Source: an uncultured Chlorobiaceae bacterium
GTDB lineage: Bacteria > Bacteroidota > Chlorobiia > Chlorobiales > Chlorobiaceae
Length of the DNA: 59,135 nt
Assembly (NCBI GenBank): GCA_903851385.1
Contig: CAINOC010000054.1
Coordinates: forward strand, 1 to 59,135
Direction: 5' to 3'
Made by a program: the position numbers and the translations under genes. Shown one piece after another: positions 19,006 through 28,197 of this stretch; positions within the stretch are counted from its first letter, which is position 1; every line of letters starts with the position of its first letter. The notes under the pieces were generated by a model. It ran no database searches. It saw only the letters and a program-made list of their open reading frames with translations, and had not been told where the DNA came from.

Positions 19006-20100
19006 ATGGATACGAAACAGATAACGCCATACCGAGAAAAAGTTTTCGCGATGGTTCTTACGAAAATGATGAGTCGGGCACTTGATTCCTGTATTGTTAC
19101 TGACCTTTCTGTTATCCGCTGGCTTACTGGTTTTAGCGGTTCAAGCGCGAGACTGGTTGTTACCCCTGAAAAAAGCTGGTTATTTACCGATTTCCGATAT
19201 AAAGAGCAGGCCAGTCGTGAGGTTGATATTGCCGAAGTGGTTATTGCAGCTGATGGATTTCTTGCAGAGCTTGCTTCGGGCAAGTATCTCCTTGGGGAGA
19301 CAGTAGGACTTCAGTCGGATAATATCACATGGCACGAAGCCACCCGTCTTATTGAACAGCTGCATGGAAAACAGAGGGTAATACCACTCGATTCTTTTTT
19401 CGATGAGTTCAGAATGATCAAGCATGAGATTGAGCTTGTGAAGATGCGACGAGCTGCTGAAATCAGCGAACTGGTATTGGCAGAAGTGATTACCATGATT
19501 TCACCTTCGGTTACGGAACTTGATATTGCTGCCGAAATCTCTTTTCAGCATAAAAAACTTGGGGCAGATAAAGACTCTTTTGAACCTATTGTGGCCGGAG
19601 GTCCCCGATCTGCCATGCCTCATGCCAAGCCGTCAAGGGCTTTATTCAAGTCAGGTGAGTTGATAGTTATCGATATGGGATGCGTTTTTGAAGGGTATGC
19701 ATCCGACCAGACAAGGACTGTGGCACTGGGTCATGTTTCCAGTGAAGCCCGTAACGTCTATCGAATTGTGAAAGAGGCTCAGGCCCTAGGCATAGCATCA
19801 GCAAAATGTGGGATGATAGCTAAAGAGCTCGATGACGAGGTGCGACGGTTTATTACTGCTCATGGGTACGGTAATGAGTTCGGCCACGGTCTTGGTCATG
19901 GCGTAGGACTTGAGGTGCATGAGGAACCCCGGATCAGCTCGAAAGGGGAGTGTATACTGCAGGAGAATATGGTTTTTACCATTGAACCGGGTATCTATCT
20001 ACCGGGAAAATTCGGTGTTCGTATTGAGGATACGGTGGTGATGGGGCCGAATGGTGTTACTCCGTTGCAGGGCTTCAATAAAGAGCTTATAGAATTGTGA
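19006..20100 (+). CDS. Xaa-Pro aminopeptidase (M24 family)
   Basis: 364 residues from the ATG at 19006; a TTG at 18997 would add three codons. M24 'pita-bread' dimetal peptidases remove N-terminal residues before proline. The creatinase-like N-terminal domain is followed by the catalytic domain with all five metal ligands in order: D223 (IDMGCVF), D234 (ASDQTRT), the histidine in GHGLGHGVGLEVHE, the glutamate in FTIEPGIYLPG and the glutamate in GVRIEDTVV. It could equally be named a PepQ/PepP-type prolidase; the exact dipeptide preference is not visible. cutA follows after 23 bases in the same direction. Confidence 0.92.
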   Translation: MDTKQITPYREKVFAMVLTKMMSRALDSCIVTDLSVIRWLTGFSGSSARLVVTPEKSWLFTDFRYKEQASREVDIAEVVIAADGFLAELASGKYLLGETVGLQSDNITWHEATRLIEQLHGKQRVIPLDSFFDEFRMIKHEIELVKMRRAAEISELVLAEVITMISPSVTELDIAAEISFQHKKLGADKDSFEPIVAGGPRSAMPHAKPSRALFKSGELIVIDMGCVFEGYASDQTRTVALGHVSSEARNVYRIVKEAQALGIASAKCGMIAKELDDEVRRFITAHGYGNEFGHGLGHGVGLEVHEEPRISSKGECILQENMVFTIEPGIYLPGKFGVRIEDTVVMGPNGVTPLQGFNKELIEL

Positions 20101-20123
20101 TGGTTTAAATTTTATGAGAGAGC

Positions 20124-20453
20124 ATGGAGAGTAGTTATTGCATTGTGATTACCACTGCTCCTGACCGGGAAAAAGCTGAAAACCTTGCGGAAGGGATTCT
20201 TGGCAATCATCTTGCGGCTTGTGTGCAGATGGCCGATATCAGAAGCTTTTTTATCTGGGAAGGAGCTATACAGAAAGAGAGTGAAGTTGCTCTCTATATA
20301 AAGACCACAGACGCGCGGTACAGCGATCTTGAAGCCTATATTCTGGAGAACCACTCCTACGATGTGCCTGAAATTATAAAGCTGCCTGTAACAGGCGGAT
20401 TGCCCGCATATCTGAACTGGCTTGACTCAACAACCGCACAGCCAAAAGCCTGA
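20124..20453 (+). CDS. cutA: Divalent-cation tolerance protein CutA
   Basis: 109 residues, a small trimeric PII-like protein linked historically to copper tolerance; its physiological role is uncertain. Family motifs: ITTAPDREKAENLAEGIL near the N-terminus, HLAACVQMADIRSFFIWEG, the SEVALYIKTTDARY strand, and SYDVPEIIKLPV. Complete length. The frame ends 39 bases before the convergent holB stop. It is close behind the aminopeptidase gene and probably co-transcribed. Confidence 0.95.
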   Translation: MESSYCIVITTAPDREKAENLAEGILGNHLAACVQMADIRSFFIWEGAIQKESEVALYIKTTDARYSDLEAYILENHSYDVPEIIKLPVTGGLPAYLNWLDSTTAQPKA

Positions 20454-20492
20454 ACATTCAGGATTGCTATCAACTCATAATATTTCGGACTG

Positions 20493-21662
20493 TCAGTTTC
20501 GCTGAAGCAATGCTTTGATGTCAGCGGTGAAGGATGCCATGACGAGCAGGGGGCTGGCGTTGCGTTCGATGGCGCGGATCGCATCTTCGGTGATGGTTGA
20601 TATCTGGAAGAAATCAGGATTGGGAAAGTTATGAGCAAAACGGTCAATTGCGTCGATGATATCCGGGTTGTTCAGTTCCTGAAAGTCCGGTTTGATTCTG
20701 CGGTGGTTGACATCCTGAAAAAAAAGCAGAAGAGCGGCTAGAAAAAGGGAGAGTTCGCTCCGCGAAAGGTTTTTTGCGTTTTGTTCGCAAAGAGTGATCG
20801 CTTCGTGGAAGCGGCTTGGTGTCAGCACCAGACGAAGGTAGTCGAGCGCCTGGTTGCGGAGCATAATGGTTGCGCTTTCCGATTGTGTGCTGTCGCGGCT
20901 GTTGATAAGCTCCCATGCCAGGCGAAGGTTGCCTCTTGAAAAACTGACGATAAAACTCAGTTCTGGCTCTTTGATTTCTGGACGGTTTTCCTGGAGCCAG
21001 TGCTTAAGTTCTCCAGCAGTAACCCGTGAAAATTTGATGGCCTGGCATCGTGAGCGGATTGTGGGCAGCAGTGCTTCAGGCCTCGATGATACAAGAATAA
21101 ACAGAACGTGGGGAGGTGGCTCTTCAAGGAGTTTCAATATCTTGTTTGCGGCCGAAGGGTGCAGCCGTTCTGCCTGCGAAATAATAAAAATCTTTTTACT
21201 TCCCTCTCTTGGCATAAACGAGGCCTTATGCTGAAGGGTGATAATCTGTTCTGTCAGAATTCCCATGGAGCGCTCCATGGCAGGGGAAAAATAGGGGTTC
21301 AGCTTTTTTTGTTCGAGCAGTGCATCGTAGCGCTCTTTTGCTTCGGTAAAGCGCTTATTCTCTTTTTTTGCGGAGTCACCCGGATCAAGCAGTGCCGATT
21401 CTACCGGGAAAACATACTCGATATTCGGATGCATGAACGACTGGATTTGCATACAGTCAGGGCATGTGCCGCAAGCTCCTTCATTTTCAGAAGCTTCAGC
21501 TGATCGGCAGTTGAATATGGAGGCAATTTCAAAGGCTGCAGATTCTTTCCCCGACCCTTCCGGACCGGTGAAAAGGTAGGCATGTGCGAATCTCTCTGTT
21601 TCAAGCGCTTTCCGAAGGGTTCGGATTTGCTGTTTCTGACCAATAATGTTTTTCCAGCTCAT
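20493..21662 (-). CDS. holB: DNA polymerase III delta' subunit (clamp loader)
   Basis: 389 residues. The delta' subunit of the clamp loader resembles the gamma/tau AAA+ domain but usually does not hydrolyse ATP. Here the P-loop reads GPEGSGKE (33-40), with glutamate in place of the usual Ser/Thr, fitting an ATPase-inactive subunit. A zinc module is present (C52, C64, C67, C70 in ACGTCPDC). Further marks are KIFIISQAERLHPSAANKILKLLEEPP (in part: ANKILKLLEEPP) and the SRC motif in TIRSRCQ. An insertion of about 50 residues follows the zinc module. ilvE lies 16 bases upstream in the same direction. Confidence 0.92.
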   Translation of the reverse strand: MSWKNIIGQKQQIRTLRKALETERFAHAYLFTGPEGSGKESAAFEIASIFNCRSAEASENEGACGTCPDCMQIQSFMHPNIEYVFPVESALLDPGDSAKKENKRFTEAKERYDALLEQKKLNPYFSPAMERSMGILTEQIITLQHKASFMPREGSKKIFIISQAERLHPSAANKILKLLEEPPPHVLFILVSSRPEALLPTIRSRCQAIKFSRVTAGELKHWLQENRPEIKEPELSFIVSFSRGNLRLAWELINSRDSTQSESATIMLRNQALDYLRLVLTPSRFHEAITLCEQNAKNLSRSELSLFLAALLLFFQDVNHRRIKPDFQELNNPDIIDAIDRFAHNFPNPDFFQISTITEDAIRAIERNASPLLVMASFTADIKALLQRN

Positions 21663-21678
21663 GCCTACCTTGCCGGCT

Positions 21679-22590
21679 TCAGATAAAGGTCAGCCAGTTG
21701 TATGGGTCTTCACCGGTCTGAACGATTTTCAGGTATGCATGCTGCAGTGCTTCAGTAATGGGGCCGCGTTTTTCATTACCGATCGGGTACTTGTCGATAC
21801 TTCTGACCGGGGTTATCTCTGCCGCGGTTCCGGTGAGAAAAACTTCATCGGCAATATAGAGCGCTTCACGGGGAATAAGCGTTTCACGAACTTCATAACC
21901 AAGCTCTTTTGCTATATGCATGACGGCGTAACGGGTAAATCCCGGTAAAATCGATTGTCCTGACATTGGGGTATAAATAATGCCTTCACGTACAACAAAA
22001 ATGTTTTCGCCGCTTCCTTCGGAAACATAGCCATTGACATCGAGGGCGAGTCCTTCGGCATAGTCGTCCATGACGGCTTCCATTTTGATGAGCTGCGAAT
22101 TCAGATAGTTCCCGCCTGCTTTTGCCCATGCAGGCAGCGTGTTTGGAGCGGGCCTGCTCCATGATGATACACGGACATCGACGCCATTTTCAAGCACATC
22201 ATCTCCAAGGTATGCCCCCCATTCCCATGTGGCGATGGCAACTTCGATAGATGCCCGGTGTGGATTTACTCCGACAGCCCCCTGTCCACGGTAAACCAGC
22301 GGACGGATATAGCAGGCTTTGTGACTATTGGCGTGAATGATGTTGATGACGGCGTCTTTAAGTTCCTGTTCGGAGTAAGGGATTTCGATCCGGTATATTT
22401 TCGAAGAATCTCTAAGACGTTTGATGTGTTCGTCCAGAAAAAGCACGGCAGAACCCTTAAGGGTTTCATAGCAGCGTATTCCTTCAAAGGTCGATGAACC
22501 GTAGTGGACAACATGAGACAGAATGTGGATCTTTGCATCAACCCAGTCAATCAGCTCACCATTCATCCAGATTTTAGCGGTCTTGTTCAT
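21679..22590 (-). CDS. ilvE: Branched-chain amino acid aminotransferase
   Basis: 303 residues from the ATG at 22590 (MNKTAKIWMNGELIDW); an upstream extension to 22635 is open but unconserved. This fold-type IV PLP enzyme interconverts leucine, isoleucine and valine with their 2-oxo acids. The PLP lysine is in WAKAGGNYLNSQL; other marks are HYGSSTFEGIRCYE, YIRPLVYRG, EGLALDVNGYVSEGSGEN and FLTGTAAEITPV. It sits between the pfk terminator upstream and holB 16 bases downstream, so ilvE and holB likely share a transcript. Confidence 0.95.
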   Translation of the reverse strand: MNKTAKIWMNGELIDWVDAKIHILSHVVHYGSSTFEGIRCYETLKGSAVLFLDEHIKRLRDSSKIYRIEIPYSEQELKDAVINIIHANSHKACYIRPLVYRGQGAVGVNPHRASIEVAIATWEWGAYLGDDVLENGVDVRVSSWSRPAPNTLPAWAKAGGNYLNSQLIKMEAVMDDYAEGLALDVNGYVSEGSGENIFVVREGIIYTPMSGQSILPGFTRYAVMHIAKELGYEVRETLIPREALYIADEVFLTGTAAEITPVRSIDKYPIGNEKRGPITEALQHAYLKIVQTGEDPYNWLTFI

Positions 22591-22722
22591 AGTGCAGGCG
22601 TTGGGTATTAAAACTTTATCAGGATTACCTCTCAAAGATAGCTTGTTTTGAGTTTTTTAAAAGGCAATGCAGGTGTTTTTCTTCAGTTTCAGGACTTTTG
22701 AACTCTTGAAGCAGATAAATAT

Positions 22723-22758
22723 AAAAAGCCCCCGCAGATCGTTCGCAGGGGCTTTTTT
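22723..22758 (-). terminator. Rho-independent terminator of the phosphofructokinase gene
   Basis: AAAAAGCCCC (22723-22732) pairs with GGGGCTTTTT (22748-22757). On the minus strand the hairpin is followed by GCTTTTTATATTT, placing a U-rich tail after the pfk stop (22774). Confidence 0.85.
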
Positions 22759-22773
22759 ACGCAGATGAACCGT

Positions 22774-23979
22774 TCAGTAAATTCTCTCGTAAACCCCGTC
22801 AACTTCACGGAGAATCGGATCGTAGGCTACCGGCTTGCGCCCGAAACAGATGCCCAGTGACTCGTACATGGCGACGTGTTCAAGATCGACATGGCGCTGT
22901 ACAATGGCTTTACTGGATTCGATGAACTCAACCTTGCGCCCCTTGACCTTGGAGATCGTAACACCGGATTTTCCATCAAGCAGCAGGAGAATGGCTGCAG
23001 CACCAGCTTCAAAACCGAAGTTGATATCGTACGCTGAAGAGTTCCCCGAACGGACAAGGTGGCCAGGCTGGATGACTCGTACTTCCGGAATTTCGTATAT
23101 CCCCTCTACAAACATGCCGGTCTCTTTCATGAAAATCGGTATGGCCGGATCAGCTTTCATTTTGTTCTCAATTTGCTGGCTGGTGAATTTCCCTGCACCT
23201 GCAAGTTTTTTGTGTCCGAAAGCGTCAATGCCTGCTGATTCATCAACAATATCGCTTCCATCAGCGTTTTTCAGTCCTTCAGCCACAACAATGGTGTAAG
23301 TTCCGCTATGGACATCACTCTCTCTGATTCTTCTGGTAAAGCGCTCGGCTAGGTGTTCGTAAACAACATTCCAGTCAGCAGGAATTTCAGGTATGAGAAT
23401 ACAGTCGGCTTCTGCTGCTATCCCGCTGCGAAAGGCTGTATGACCAGCATAACGACCGAATACTTCGGTGACCAGCACCCGGTTATGAGTTTTGCCGGTT
23501 GTTTTCAAGTCGTGGACAAACTGCGCGATGCGGTTGATAGTGGAGTCACCGCCGACTGAGTATGTCTGTAGGTCAAGATCCATGGTTTTCGGCGCGTGGA
23601 TACACTGAATTCCTTTATGGTTGAGATCAACCATGACACTGCCTGAATCGTCGCCGCCGCTGATAATCAGGGCGTCAAGGTCGAATTTTTTCATCCCTGC
23701 CTTGATACGGTTGTACTTGTCAGGGTTGCTTATCGCCTTGATTTTAACTCGCGAATGTCCTGCCTCAGAACCGGCGAAACTGGCGTCAAAACGATCGAGA
23801 CGTTCCTGGTCAAGCAGGACAATTTTATCCTGATCGATAAGGTTGTATAATCCGGCGTATCCGTTAGGAATAATATAAAGCTCAAGGTCTTTCGACAGAG
23901 CCATCATTGCTGCGCCTTTCAGTACAGCATTGAGTCCTCCGCAATCTCCACCGCTGGTAAGTATGCCAATTTTTTTCAC
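22774..23979 (-). CDS. 6-phosphofructokinase, with pyrophosphate-type signature residues
   Basis: 401 residues, longer than E. coli PfkA (about 320). It phosphorylates fructose 6-phosphate. The N-terminus MKKIGILTSGGDCGGLNAV is the nucleotide-site glycine motif. The donor-discriminating positions are informative: GGDD at 108-111 has Asp where ATP enzymes have Gly, and K131 in PKTMDLDL replaces the Gly of ATP enzymes; both are known marks of PPi-dependent PFK. The catalytic aspartates are kept (D134 and D136) although the usual Asn between them is Leu. The substrate segment VFGRYAGHTAFRSG matches the family. I infer PPi use, which would make the reaction reversible. Divergent from the ABC permease gene. 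Confidence 0.9.
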   Translation of the reverse strand: MKKIGILTSGGDCGGLNAVLKGAAMMALSKDLELYIIPNGYAGLYNLIDQDKIVLLDQERLDRFDASFAGSEAGHSRVKIKAISNPDKYNRIKAGMKKFDLDALIISGGDDSGSVMVDLNHKGIQCIHAPKTMDLDLQTYSVGGDSTINRIAQFVHDLKTTGKTHNRVLVTEVFGRYAGHTAFRSGIAAEADCILIPEIPADWNVVYEHLAERFTRRIRESDVHSGTYTIVVAEGLKNADGSDIVDESAGIDAFGHKKLAGAGKFTSQQIENKMKADPAIPIFMKETGMFVEGIYEIPEVRVIQPGHLVRSGNSSAYDINFGFEAGAAAILLLLDGKSGVTISKVKGRKVEFIESSKAIVQRHVDLEHVAMYESLGICFGRKPVAYDPILREVDGVYERIY

Positions 23980-24164
23980 AGGTATGCTCTCCTATTCAAA
24001 GCTAATGTTAGTAATTAATGGCCAAATTTATTTATTTGTCGGAAAATGATCTCTCCAGTTTATGGCAATTAAAATAGATTATTTTTACTTGATTTTTCAA
24101 CAATAAGCTTCAAAATTATAGAACAACCTATTTTCCAGGAAAAACCAGAAATGTTTATTTCATA

Positions 24165-25439
24165 ATGAATTACCTGGATCAGGCAAGGATTGCCTTTGTT
24201 CATCTGAGAGAAAGAAAGCGGCAAACTATTCTTACTGCTCTGGGGGTTGCTGTAGGCTCAGCAATGCTTGTAACTACCATTTCTGTTGCAAGGGGGTCAT
24301 CATCGAATGTTATTGCTAAAGTGATTGATACTGCCCCGCATGTGCTCATAAGCGCAGAAAGGGTTGTTCCACTTGTCCCGGAAAATCTTCTCAGGCAACA
24401 TGGTGGTACGGTTGCAATGGTGACCAAAAATATTACTCTGGATCAACAGGAGGTCATCAAAAATTATACCGGAGTTGTCGAGAGCATTCGACCAGTTGAA
24501 GAGCTTCGAAGCATTTCACCCTTTGTACTCAGCAAACTGTTGGCACGCAATAAAACCCGTTTTACTGCCTGTGTTGCCCGGGGCGTTGTTCCTCATCTTG
24601 AAGCAGATATTGCCGGCCTGCAAAAGAATCTGATTGAAAAAAACTCTCTTGAAGAGCTCGCCTATACTCCGAATGGCATTCTTCTCGGTGATCTCCTTGC
24701 TAAAAAACTTAATGCCGGCTACCGAGACAGGATTGTCCTTGTGACAAAAAACAGCGAGGAGTTTCCTGTAACGATAGTGGGGCGTTTCAGCAGCGGGTTT
24801 AATGTAAAGGATGAGCGGGAGGCGTATGTCAATCTCTCTCTTGCTCAGAGAATGGAGGGGATTGCTGCGAATTCGGTGACCGGTATCGGGCTGAGAACAG
24901 CACATGTTGAACGTGCAGCCCAGACCGCAGCTAAAGTGCAGGAGTTGAGCGGATACAAAAGCGAGAGCTGGGATGAGACTAACCGGAATGTCATTGAGTT
25001 TTACAACCGTAATGCCTTGATCACCCTGGTACTGGTTGGCTTTGTTTTTATTGTTGCCGGCCTTGGTGTATCATCTGTCATGACCACGGTGATTCTGCAA
25101 AAGGTAAAAGATATAGCTATTTTACGTTCGATGGGTATGCAGGCAGCAAGCATCACCCGGATATTTATGCTCGAAGGGTTTATGATCGGCGTTCTCGGTG
25201 TAGCTATAGGCAGCCCGATCGGGCATGTGATTTGTCATCTTGTTGCCTCAATCCGTTTCGAGGCAAGTACTGCAGGAGTCTTGAAAAGTGACAGGATTAA
25301 CATTATTGAACAGCCGGAAGCTCACCTTATTGTAATCGTCTTTGGCATACTTATAGCTGTTCTCTCATCCTGGAACCCGGCAAGAAAGGCTACACGCTAT
25401 TTGCCGGTCAGGATTCTCCGGGGTGAAGTTGGTGTTTAG
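24165..25439 (+). CDS. ABC transporter permease, FtsX/MacB/LolC-like
   Basis: 424 residues. Topology is typical of the type VII exporter permeases: a first helix at about residues 20-42 ([18 protein letters not shown]), a long periplasmic domain to about residue 280, then three helices near the C-terminus ([36 protein letters not shown] region and [16 protein letters not shown]). The FtsX-type motif [13 protein letters not shown] lies between helices. Members move lipoproteins, lipids or peptides or act as mechanotransmitters; which one is unknown. No ATPase gene is adjacent, so the partner is encoded elsewhere. The gene ends overlapping the convergent ispF stop by four bases. Confidence 0.88.
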   Translation: MNYLDQARIAFVHLRERKRQTILTALGVAVGSAMLVTTISVARGSSSNVIAKVIDTAPHVLISAERVVPLVPENLLRQHGGTVAMVTKNITLDQQEVIKNYTGVVESIRPVEELRSISPFVLSKLLARNKTRFTACVARGVVPHLEADIAGLQKNLIEKNSLEELAYTPNGILLGDLLAKKLNAGYRDRIVLVTKNSEEFPVTIVGRFSSGFNVKDEREAYVNLSLAQRMEGIAANSVTGIGLRTAHVERAAQTAAKVQELSGYKSESWDETNRNVIEFYNRNALITLVLVGFVFIVAGLGVSSVMTTVILQKVKDIAILRSMGMQAASITRIFMLEGFMIGVLGVAIGSPIGHVICHLVASIRFEASTAGVLKSDRINIIEQPEAHLIVIVFGILIAVLSSWNPARKATRYLPVRILRGEVGV

Positions 25440-25909
25440 GTGGAGCGGATAATGCATACAGCATGAGCTGCAGCGCCCTCTTCGCGTCCTATGTAGCCGA
25501 GTTTTTCGTTTGTGGTGGCCTTGACCGAGACTGTTCCGATTTCAACACCAAGACAGCGCGCAATGTTTTTACGCATTTCCGTAATGTAGGGTGCGATTTT
25601 TGGCGCTTCAAGAAGCAGCATCGCATCGATGTTCATTATCTGGTAACTATTTTTTTCAAGAAGTTTTCCAACATGTTTAAGCAGAATCATGCTGTCGATA
25701 TCCTTGAATTCCTCGCTTGTGTTGGGGAAGTGAAGGCCAATGTCGCCCAGTGCAGCCGCACCAAGCAGAGCATCGCTTACAGCATGAAGCAGCACATCGG
25801 CATCGCTGTGACCGTCGAGTCCTTTGTTTCCGGGGATATGAACACCACCGATCACAAGTTTTCGGCCTTCAGCGAAAGGGTGTACATCAATACCAATTCC
25901 AATGCGCAT
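25436..25909 (-). CDS. ispF: 2-C-methyl-D-erythritol 2,4-cyclodiphosphate synthase
   Basis: 157 residues, full length. IspF makes the cyclic diphosphate of the MEP isoprenoid pathway, which supplies the tails of chlorophylls, carotenoids and quinones. Metal ligands are visible in GIDVHPF (D8, H10) and the [19 protein letters not shown] motif with its histidine. Other marks: [10 protein letters not shown], and [16 protein letters not shown] near the C-terminus. ispD, often next to ispF, is absent. Stop codon region overlaps the convergent permease gene by four bases. Confidence 0.96.
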   Translation of the reverse strand: MRIGIGIDVHPFAEGRKLVIGGVHIPGNKGLDGHSDADVLLHAVSDALLGAAALGDIGLHFPNTSEEFKDIDSMILLKHVGKLLEKNSYQIMNIDAMLLLEAPKIAPYITEMRKNIARCLGVEIGTVSVKATTNEKLGYIGREEGAAAHAVCIIRST

Positions 25910-26119
25910 GGTTTCAAGGTTTTAAGGGTTATAACAGCCGGGATTAAAAGATAGAATAAATCGGGAAAAATCAGAACCCCCGATAGCAGAAGTGCCGCAG
26001 AAAAACCTTAAAATTAAGAACAGATTAATTATTGATATGATTATTTCCCATGAGGTTGAGTATGAAACAGAAAGCGTTATGCAGAAAATAGTTATAGCCA
26101 GAGGGAAAGGAGACACTCA

Positions 26120-27226
26120 ATGATCTTTTCACGAATACAGCGTTTTTTTTGGATGTGTGCCGGAACTCCGATTTTGATAATTGAAAAATATCCGACTGAA
26201 CACAGCAAATATTTCGGTATAGGGGCAACCATCTTTTTTACGGCTTTGTTTGCCGCCTTGTCGGGGGGATACGCCCTTTATTTTGTTTTTGCCGGCAGTG
26301 CTTTTGGGGAGTTGTGGGCAGTGCTTTTTGGTCTTATGTGGGGTGTGGCGATCTTGAATCTCGATCGTTCTATTGTTTCAGGGATCAATAAGACCTCCAA
26401 GGGGATGAAACAGTTCCTCCAAGCTTCTCCCAGATTGGTGTTTGCCGTGCTGATTGCCATTGTTATAGCTCGTCCCCTTGAATTGAAAATATTTGACAAG
26501 GAAATTCATGAGCACCTTCGCTCCCGATATCTTTCAGAGCAAAAGGAACTGATCGGCAAAGTACAGCAATCATTCAATGAAAAGTATGCACTGGAACTGA
26601 CTCAGATCAAAACGTACCAGGAAGAGTACGATAAGTTGAGCAGTGAGGTTAACCGGCTACGCGAAGAGCTGAAGCAGGAGGTTTTCGGCTCCCGGACTTC
26701 AACCACCTCCGGAGTGCAGGGCTATGGAACCTATGCAAAAAATAAGGAAATGGTTGTGACAGCCAAGCAGGTGCGGCTCGAATTTCTTGCTGCTCAGCTT
26801 GCCGAGCTGCGAGGGTATATGAACCGCCAAAAAACTGTTGAGGGCATTAACAATCAGATGATGTTGACTGATGACAGGCTTGATGTTAAAGCCGCGAACG
26901 CTGGTTTTGCTGACAGGAATTGGGCTCTCGGGGAGTTGGCACATTCGTCGAGTGATGTGAGCCGCTCTTCAGCGAATGCGATTTTATTTATAACACTGCT
27001 CTTTGTTGTCTTCGAATGTGCACCTCTTATTGTCAAGCTGCTTGCAGATGCAGGCCCCTCTGATATTGATATAAAAGAATCGGAGTCGCGAATTATCGCG
27101 CAATTGACCAATAGATCATTTCTATCACGGAACAGACCCATTAGAGAGTACCGATTCATGGGTTCGAAAATCGGCGGTCGACGTCTCAGAAAATATGCTT
27201 CCAATAAAAGGGGATGGGGGAGATGA
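26120..27226 (+). CDS. DUF4407 family membrane protein
   Basis: 368 residues. The N-terminus FFWMCAGTPILIIEKYPTE followed by KYFGIGATIFFTALFAALSGGYALY (cited in two parts) is the mark I associate with DUF4407, a family of unknown function. Predicted helices lie at about 33-57, 62-82, 100-120 and 290-310. Between helices three and four is a roughly 150-residue charged stretch with heptad-like pattern (LTQIKTYQEEYDKLSSEVNR, continuing into another helix-rich part), probably coiled coil. A strong ribosome site AAAGGAGA lies nine bases before the ATG. The last 50 residues are basic. The gene stops two bases from the convergent pyrD stop. Nothing adjacent suggests a function. Confidence 0.8.
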   Translation: MIFSRIQRFFWMCAGTPILIIEKYPTEHSKYFGIGATIFFTALFAALSGGYALYFVFAGSAFGELWAVLFGLMWGVAILNLDRSIVSGINKTSKGMKQFLQASPRLVFAVLIAIVIARPLELKIFDKEIHEHLRSRYLSEQKELIGKVQQSFNEKYALELTQIKTYQEEYDKLSSEVNRLREELKQEVFGSRTSTTSGVQGYGTYAKNKEMVVTAKQVRLEFLAAQLAELRGYMNRQKTVEGINNQMMLTDDRLDVKAANAGFADRNWALGELAHSSSDVSRSSANAILFITLLFVVFECAPLIVKLLADAGPSDIDIKESESRIIAQLTNRSFLSRNRPIREYRFMGSKIGGRRLRKYASNKRGWGR

Positions 27227-27228
27227 TA

Positions 27229-28182
27229 CTACTCTGTTATCAGGCTTCCCCTGTATTCCGAGAGCGTCGTTGCACCGGGAGTTGAGAAGTATTGTTCAAT
27301 CGCAGTGGCGACCTGTTCGCCGATATCCGGATAGACAAAGTTCATGGTGCCGATCTGCACTGCTGTTGATCCTGCAAGGATAAACTCCATGGCGTCCTCA
27401 AATCCTGCAATGCCGCCCATGCCGACAATCGGGATGGAGACTGCCTTGAAGACTTCCCATACTTTTGCAAGGGCAATCGGTTTGATTGCCGGGCCTGAGA
27501 GTCCGCCTGTAATGTTTTTCAACACTGGCCGGCGGGTTTTGTAGTTGACCGCCATACCGACAACCGTATTGATGAGTGAAACCGAGTCGGCTCCCGCTTC
27601 TTCAGCAGCAAGGGCAATGGTGCTGATGGAGGTGACGTTCGGTGTCAGCTTTATCATCAAATGGCGCCGGGTTATTTTGCGCAGTTCCGAGACAATTTCA
27701 AACGTCGCATCCCGGCTGACACCCATAATCATGCATTCGCCTTTCACATTAGGGCACGAGAGATTGATCTCATAACCGCTGAGACCTTCGACACCGTCAA
27801 GCCTTGACACTACTTCCAGGTAGTCATCAATAGAGCGTCCGGCTATATTGACAATAACAGCAGTATCAAGGGTGCGGAGAAACGGGACTTTCTCCGTGAT
27901 GAACCGTTCAACTCCTACATTGGCCAGTCCGATGGCATTGATCATTCCTGACGGAGTTTCAGCAATACGACGGGGGGGATTGCCGGTTCTCGGTTCAAGT
28001 GAAATAGCCTTGGTTACAATGCCGCCGATTTTTGAAAGATCACAGAGCGTACTGAGTTCTTCGCCGTATGAAACCGTTCCCGATGCCAGGAGCACCGGTG
28101 ATTTCAACGCAAGTCCCCGACCGAGAGATACTGCCGCCGAGGTTGATGGTGTATCTCTTTCTTGTTGGCTCATATTGCTCAA
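27229..28182 (-). CDS. pyrD: Dihydroorotate dehydrogenase B, catalytic subunit
   Basis: 317 residues from a TTG at 28182 that has AGGAA about nine bases upstream; an ATG three codons on (28173) is equally plausible. This FMN enzyme oxidises dihydroorotate in pyrimidine synthesis. Class 1B features: the core begins LGRGLALKSPVLLASGT, and the catalytic base is the cysteine in NLSCPNVKGE, as in PyrDB that pairs with the iron-sulfur/FAD subunit PyrK. FMN-binding segments VGMGGIAGFEDAMEFILAGS and TVVGMAVN are present. pyrK is not nearby. The start lies 15 bases after the glgP stop, suggesting a glgP-pyrD transcript. Confidence 0.94.
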   Translation of the reverse strand: MSNMSQQERDTPSTSAAVSLGRGLALKSPVLLASGTVSYGEELSTLCDLSKIGGIVTKAISLEPRTGNPPRRIAETPSGMINAIGLANVGVERFITEKVPFLRTLDTAVIVNIAGRSIDDYLEVVSRLDGVEGLSGYEINLSCPNVKGECMIMGVSRDATFEIVSELRKITRRHLMIKLTPNVTSISTIALAAEEAGADSVSLINTVVGMAVNYKTRRPVLKNITGGLSGPAIKPIALAKVWEVFKAVSIPIVGMGGIAGFEDAMEFILAGSTAVQIGTMNFVYPDIGEQVATAIEQYFSTPGATTLSEYRGSLITE

Positions 28183-28197
28183 CGCTTTCTATTCCTG

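Noticed and set aside
26037-26123. 28-codon ORF ending in ATGA overlap with the DUF4407 gene
   Set aside because: No ribosome site of its own; the downstream gene has a strong one, so coupling is not needed.
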